Positions 21,511-24,746 of a DNA stretch of 24,746 nt are shown in pieces. The DNA lies in assembly GCA_046545575.1 (NCBI GenBank), contig JBKGZM010000025.1:1-24746 (forward strand), read 5' to 3'. The notes beneath the pieces were generated by a model, which saw only the letters and a program-made list of their open reading frames with translations, made no database searches and had not been told where the DNA came from. This stretch comes from JAGXOF01 sp046545575. GTDB taxonomy: Bacteria; Chloroflexota; Dehalococcoidia; SZUA-161; SpSt-899. The position numbers and the translations under genes are program-made. Position 1 is the stretch's first letter. Each line of letters starts with the position of its first letter.

Positions 21511-22683
21511 ATGGAAAAGCGCACGAAAAATCTTATTTCTCAGCGTGTGAATGAAATCCCTGCTTCAGGGATCAGGAAGTTTTTCGACATCTTAAGCTCC
21601 ATGGGTGGTGTTATCTCACTCAGTGTAGGTGAGCCTGATTTCACAACACCCTGGCATATTTCGGAAGCAGGACTCTACGCCGTGGAAAAAGGCTACACCA
21701 TGTACACCTCGAACTACGGCCTCGCCGAATTGAGGGATGAGCTATCCCGTCACATCCGCGACCGCTACGGCGTTGGATATGACCCGCACGGGGAACTGCT
21801 CATTACCACCGGTTCCAGCGAGGCACTGGACCTGGCCATGCGAGCAATGATAGATCCCGGAGATGAGGTTATAGTCTTCGACCCGAGCTACGTTGCGTAT
21901 GCCCCCTGCGTTACGCTGTCCGGAGGCACTACTGTTCCTGTGCCGACCTATGCAGATAATGGCTTTCAGGTTGACCCTACGGAGATTGAAAAACGGGTTA
22001 CTGAGAGGACGAAGGCCATTTTGCTGGGTTCGCCGAACAATCCAACCGGCGCGGTATTGACCAGGGATGTGATGGAGGAAATAGCCAGAATCGCGGAGCG
22101 TTACGATCTCACAGTCATCACCGATGAAATATATGACCGCCTTGTTTACGGAGTAGAGCATGTCTGCTTTGCTTCCTTGCCCCGGATGCGCAAGCGTACC
22201 ATCCTGCTTGGTGGCTTTTCCAAGGCCTATGCCATGACGGGATGGAGAATAGGGTACGCCCTGGCGCCTGCCAATATCATTGAGGCTATGATGAAGATAC
22301 ATCAGTATGGAATGATGTGTGCACCTATCATGAGTCAGATGGCTGCCATCGAAGCTCTCCGAAATGGCGAGGAAGCGGTGCAGGAGATGGTGGCAAGCTA
22401 TGATCACCGCAGACGGGTGATTGTGAAAGGACTTAACGATGTGGGCCTTGCCTGCTTTGAGCCCAAAGGGGCCTTCTATGCCTTCCCATCGATTGCGTCG
22501 ACGGGGCTTTCATCCGAGGAGTTCGCCGAGCGCATGTTGACTGAGGAGAAGGTGGCGGTGGTGCCCGGCACGGCTTTTGGAGCTTGTGGGGAAGGTCATG
22601 TGCGCTGCTGCTACGCGGTCTCGCTTCCTGACATCGAGGAAGCCCTGGAGCGAATGAGGCTGTTTATCGAGAGACATCGTTAA
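21511..22683 (+). CDS. PLP-dependent class I/II aminotransferase
   Basis: A 390-residue fold-type I aminotransferase of the aspartate aminotransferase / PatA-like group. The PLP lysine is Lys238 in LLGGFSKAYAMTGWRIGYA. Asn177 (SPNNPTGAV), Asp205 and Tyr208 (TDEIYDRLVY) and Arg246 bind the cofactor. SVGEPDFTTP near the N-terminus is typical of this subgroup. Whether it uses aspartate, an aromatic amino acid or another donor cannot be told. The ATG directly follows the nnrD stop. Confidence 0.93.
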   Translation: MEKRTKNLISQRVNEIPASGIRKFFDILSSMGGVISLSVGEPDFTTPWHISEAGLYAVEKGYTMYTSNYGLAELRDELSRHIRDRYGVGYDPHGELLITTGSSEALDLAMRAMIDPGDEVIVFDPSYVAYAPCVTLSGGTTVPVPTYADNGFQVDPTEIEKRVTERTKAILLGSPNNPTGAVLTRDVMEEIARIAERYDLTVITDEIYDRLVYGVEHVCFASLPRMRKRTILLGGFSKAYAMTGWRIGYALAPANIIEAMMKIHQYGMMCAPIMSQMAAIEALRNGEEAVQEMVASYDHRRRVIVKGLNDVGLACFEPKGAFYAFPSIASTGLSSEEFAERMLTEEKVAVVPGTAFGACGEGHVRCCYAVSLPDIEEALERMRLFIERHR

Positions 22684-22720
22684 GAGTTCTATACATGCTG
22701 CTGAACTGGAGGCGAAACGT

Positions 22721-23487
22721 ATGAAAGTTTTTGCTATTAACGGAAGCCCGAGGAGAAGATGGAATACGGCAACGCTGCTTGAAAAGGCCCTTGAAGGAGC
22801 TGCCTCGCGGGGAGCGGAAACTGACTTCGTGCATCTATATGAGATGGAGTTTAAGGGATGTGATAGGCGCTTAGCGCCTAATCATCGACAAAATGTTGTC
22901 GATACGGAATGTAGAATTCTCAATTCAATTGCCCGCCTATGGCGGGCAACCTCTCCCCAGCGAAGTCTGGGGAGAGGCGTAGTTGTTTTTCCTGCAAAAT
23001 AAGAGGAGGCAGAAGCTATGGCAAGTGCGCCAGAAAAGATGGCCTGACGCCGATCCTGGAAAAGGTTGAAGAGCTTGATGCCTTGATCCTTGGTTCTCCC
23101 ATTTATTTTGGTGCCGTTACGGGCGGAATGAGGTCATTTATGGAGCGTTTATTGTTTCCTTATTTGAAATATACTGCCCCGCCACGGTCACTTTTCCCGA
23201 AAATGCTCAATACCGGGTTTATTTATACTATGAATGCTCCAGCGGAGGAATTTGAGGGATCTGATTTCTCCAAACATATCAATATCAATGAAAGGGTGCT
23301 GCAGATGATATTCGGAGCTTCGGAGTCACTTCTTAGCTTTGATACCTATCAGTTTGATGACTATTCAAAAGTCGTTGCGGACCTTTTCGATCTTGAGGGA
23401 AAAATCAGGAGGCGCGATGAAGTGTTTCCGCAGGATTGTCAGAGGGCCTTTGAAATGGGAGCCAGATTTGCTGGGGAGACCATATAG
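22721..23487 (+). pseudogene. Flavin reductase/flavodoxin-fold gene disrupted by a hairpin insertion
   Basis: The first part starts at ATG 22721 (GGAGG 8 nt upstream) with MKVFAINGSPRRRWNTATLL, the FMN-binding N-terminus of NADPH-dependent FMN reductase proteins, and reads in frame to FKGC. A 116-bp insertion then shifts the frame. The second part resumes with SCFSCKIRGGRSYGKCARKD and continues with LILGSPIYFGAVTGGMRSFM to the stop at 23487. Removing 22867-22982 rejoins the frame exactly as KGCDSCFSCKIRGG and gives a normal 216-residue protein. As it stands the frame from the ATG ends at 23002 with an unrelated tail. An ATG at 22939 opens the second frame but would lack the FMN loop, so the gene is most likely inactive. 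Confidence 0.9.
22867..22979. mobile_element. 113-bp MITE-like element of five tandem stem-loops
   Basis: The insert, with its left TAG, contains five adjoining perfect stems. They are 7 bp (TAGGCGC/GCGCCTA, 22864-22880), 8 bp (ATCGACAA/TTGTCGAT, 22884-22903), 5 bp (GAATT/AATTC, 22914-22926), 9 bp (TTGCCCGCC/GGCGGGCAA, 22929-22949) and 11 bp (CCTCTCCCCAG/CTGGGGAGAGG, 22950-22977). TAG occurs on both sides (22864-22866 and 22980-22982), consistent with a 3-bp target duplication. There is no coding capacity and no long terminal inverted repeat. It is unlike the GTAGG-type intergenic palindromes. Confidence 0.75.
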
Positions 23488-23587
23488 CTAGGTGAGGGAA
23501 GCCTCTTTGTTCGATATTATCTGCTGTAATCGGGACAATCAGGGCTGACCGTCATGTCATCAAAATATACAATAAGGAGGAGGGACA

Positions 23588-23703
23588 ATGATCAAAGTCA
23601 GCGTAATGTATCCTTTATCCACCCCATTATCCAGATCAGCGAAGTTAAGATGCAGCAGGTAATCATCGATCAGGCACAAGGGAATATTGTATGGACGCAG
23701 TAA
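23588..23703 (+). pseudogene. EthD-family remnant with internal deletion
   Basis: A very strong AAGGAGGAGGG lies 3 nt before ATG 23588, which begins MIKVSVMYP, the usual start of EthD-domain proteins. The frame then degenerates and stops at 23662. From about 23609 another frame reads FIHPIIQISEVKM, which matches the usual EthD C-terminus (xxIQPVIQISEV), and ends at TAA 23703. An out-of-frame deletion of roughly 75 codons, estimated from the usual family length of about 100, explains both pieces. The tail overlaps the start of the flavodoxin-like gene. Confidence 0.6.
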
Positions 23704-24242
23704 TTGTATATTGGTCAAAGACCGGGAATACTGAGAAAGTGGCACTGGCTATCCAGGAAGGGTTAAAGGACGCCGGAATGAGCACCTCTATGTACCGGGT
23801 AGAAGAAGCCGGGGACATCGACTTCTATGCCTACGATCTGGTATGCATAGGTTTTCCTTCCTACCAGTGGAGTCCCCCTAAACCAATGGATAACTTCTTA
23901 AACAGTACGTTCAGTGAATACAGGAAACAAGGGTGCATAAAGTGGGGAGCACCGGGTGTGCCGGGGAAGAATGCCCTGATCTTTTGCACCTATTCGGGTC
24001 CTCATACGGGTATCCGTGAGGCTGTACCAGCAGCATTATCCGCCGGGCAGTTCTTTGAACATCTCGGTTTCACTGTTGTGGATGAATGGTACGTGGTGGG
24101 TGAGTTTCATGGATCGGAGGAAGCCAGTACCATGGGGAGGCTTGGGGATATCCGTGGTTTGCCCAGCCAGGAAGATTTACGCAAAGTCAAAAGTGATGCA
24201 ACCCAAATTGTTAAGAGGTTGAAAGAATCCACTGGGACCTGA
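23691..24242 (+). CDS. Flavodoxin-family protein
   Basis: A 183-residue flavodoxin-fold protein. YWSKTGNTEKVALAIQEGL (residues 7-25) is the FMN phosphate-binding loop and first helix. YDLVCIGFPSYQWSPPKPMD is the second flavin loop, and ALIFCTYSGPHTG begins the third. It is longer than a classic short-chain flavodoxin (about 140 residues), more like the flavodoxin domains of multi-subunit redox enzymes. It probably carries electrons in the cytoplasm; its partners are unknown. AAGGG lies 8 nt before the ATG. It follows two decayed genes of related function. Confidence 0.85.
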   Translation: MDAVIVYWSKTGNTEKVALAIQEGLKDAGMSTSMYRVEEAGDIDFYAYDLVCIGFPSYQWSPPKPMDNFLNSTFSEYRKQGCIKWGAPGVPGKNALIFCTYSGPHTGIREAVPAALSAGQFFEHLGFTVVDEWYVVGEFHGSEEASTMGRLGDIRGLPSQEDLRKVKSDATQIVKRLKESTGT

Positions 24243-24264
24243 TAACGAGGCTGTATAGACGGTT

Positions 24265-24723
24265 GTGGATATGCCAGAGGAAGATATTCACTGTGAGATT
24301 AAGATCAAACGGCTGCATCCCGCTGCTAGAATCCCGCAGCGCGAACACCCTGATGACTCCGGCGCTGACCTCTACTCGATAGTTGAGTGCACTCTACAGC
24401 CCTTTGAGAGAAAAGTAATTCCGACAGGGATTAGTGCTGAGATACCTGCTGGCTTTGAGTTACAAACCCGTCCGAAGAGCGGACTGGCCCTGGAGCATGG
24501 GATAACGGTACTAAATACTCCCGGCACGATTGATTCCGGCTACAGGGGCGAAATCAGGGTTATATTGATAAATCTGGGCTCTGAGCCATATCGGGTCGAA
24601 AAAGGCCAGAAAATCGCCCAACTTGTGGTGGTTCCTGTTGCCTATGCCAACTTTCAAGAGGTTGATGAACTATCTGAGTCCCAGCGAAGTACAGGAGGGT
24701 TTGGGTCCACCGGCCTTCTTTAG
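24265..24723 (+). CDS. dut: Deoxyuridine 5'-triphosphate nucleotidohydrolase (dUTPase)
   Basis: Hydrolyses dUTP to dUMP and pyrophosphate, keeping uracil out of DNA and feeding dTMP synthesis; the enzyme is a trimer. All five motifs are present: DDSGADLYS (1), RPKSGLALEHGI (2), NTPGTIDSGYRGEI (3), GQKIAQLVVVPV (4) and the C-terminal STGGFGSTG (5). About 152 residues is standard. The start is either GTG 24265 or ATG 24271; neither has a clear Shine-Dalgarno, so the first two codons are uncertain. The last 23 bases of the window after the stop show nothing. Confidence 0.96.
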   Translation: MDMPEEDIHCEIKIKRLHPAARIPQREHPDDSGADLYSIVECTLQPFERKVIPTGISAEIPAGFELQTRPKSGLALEHGITVLNTPGTIDSGYRGEIRVILINLGSEPYRVEKGQKIAQLVVVPVAYANFQEVDELSESQRSTGGFGSTGLL

Positions 24724-24746
24724 CCCAGCTAGTAGAGGCCCCAATG

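Noticed and set aside
1..24746. CRISPR array, prophage, toxin-antitoxin or restriction system
   Set aside because: I saw no regularly spaced direct repeats, integrase, transposase, phage structural genes or paired small toxin genes on either strand.

Overview
The window is 24.7 kb of densely coding bacterial DNA, mostly housekeeping genes. I see no phage genes, transposase, CRISPR array or rRNA. The best guess for the host is an anaerobic Chloroflexota of the Dehalococcoidia type. The evidence is a threonyl-tRNA synthetase without a TGS domain, an EthD remnant, DUF169 and DUF3795 genes, a stand-alone molybdopterin oxidoreductase and several flavodoxin-like proteins. This is inference from gene content only.

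Layout. At 1-1594 (+) lies a partial surE, then rnhB and yraN, tightly packed. A hairpin-rich gap precedes an MFS transporter (1762-2997). A broken DUF3795 gene and a DUF169 gene follow on the minus strand (3043-4061). From 8300 down to 4297 the minus strand carries a translation block, thrS-infC-rpmI-rplT-pheS. It has its own promoter between thrS and infC and ends at a perfect palindromic terminator; pheT is not next to pheS. tRNA-Glu (8456-8531, +) sits between thrS and fpg. fpg (-) and rluD (+) diverge from a 40-bp gap, and rluD overlaps mnmA. At 11427-12853 are a small membrane protein, a zinc-ribbon protein and a YlxP/DUF503 protein. A MrfA-like helicase (12857-15139, +) converges on the tig-clpP pair (-), which lacks clpX nearby.

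From 17377 to the end everything reads on the plus strand: a molybdopterin oxidoreductase, pth, acpS, nnrD, an aminotransferase, a disrupted flavin reductase gene, a deleted EthD remnant, a flavodoxin-like gene and dut.

No clearly new multi-gene system is visible. The most interesting signals are small. A 113-bp run of five adjoining stem-loops is inserted in a flavin reductase gene with an apparent TAG duplication; removing it restores the reading frame exactly. infC appears to start at AUA behind a perfect Shine-Dalgarno. A near-consensus promoter fires straight into a 34-bp palindrome. fpg and rluD have -10 boxes so close to their starts that both may be leaderless. Several GTAGG-ended intergenic palindromes occur, and three genes are decayed in recognisable steps.
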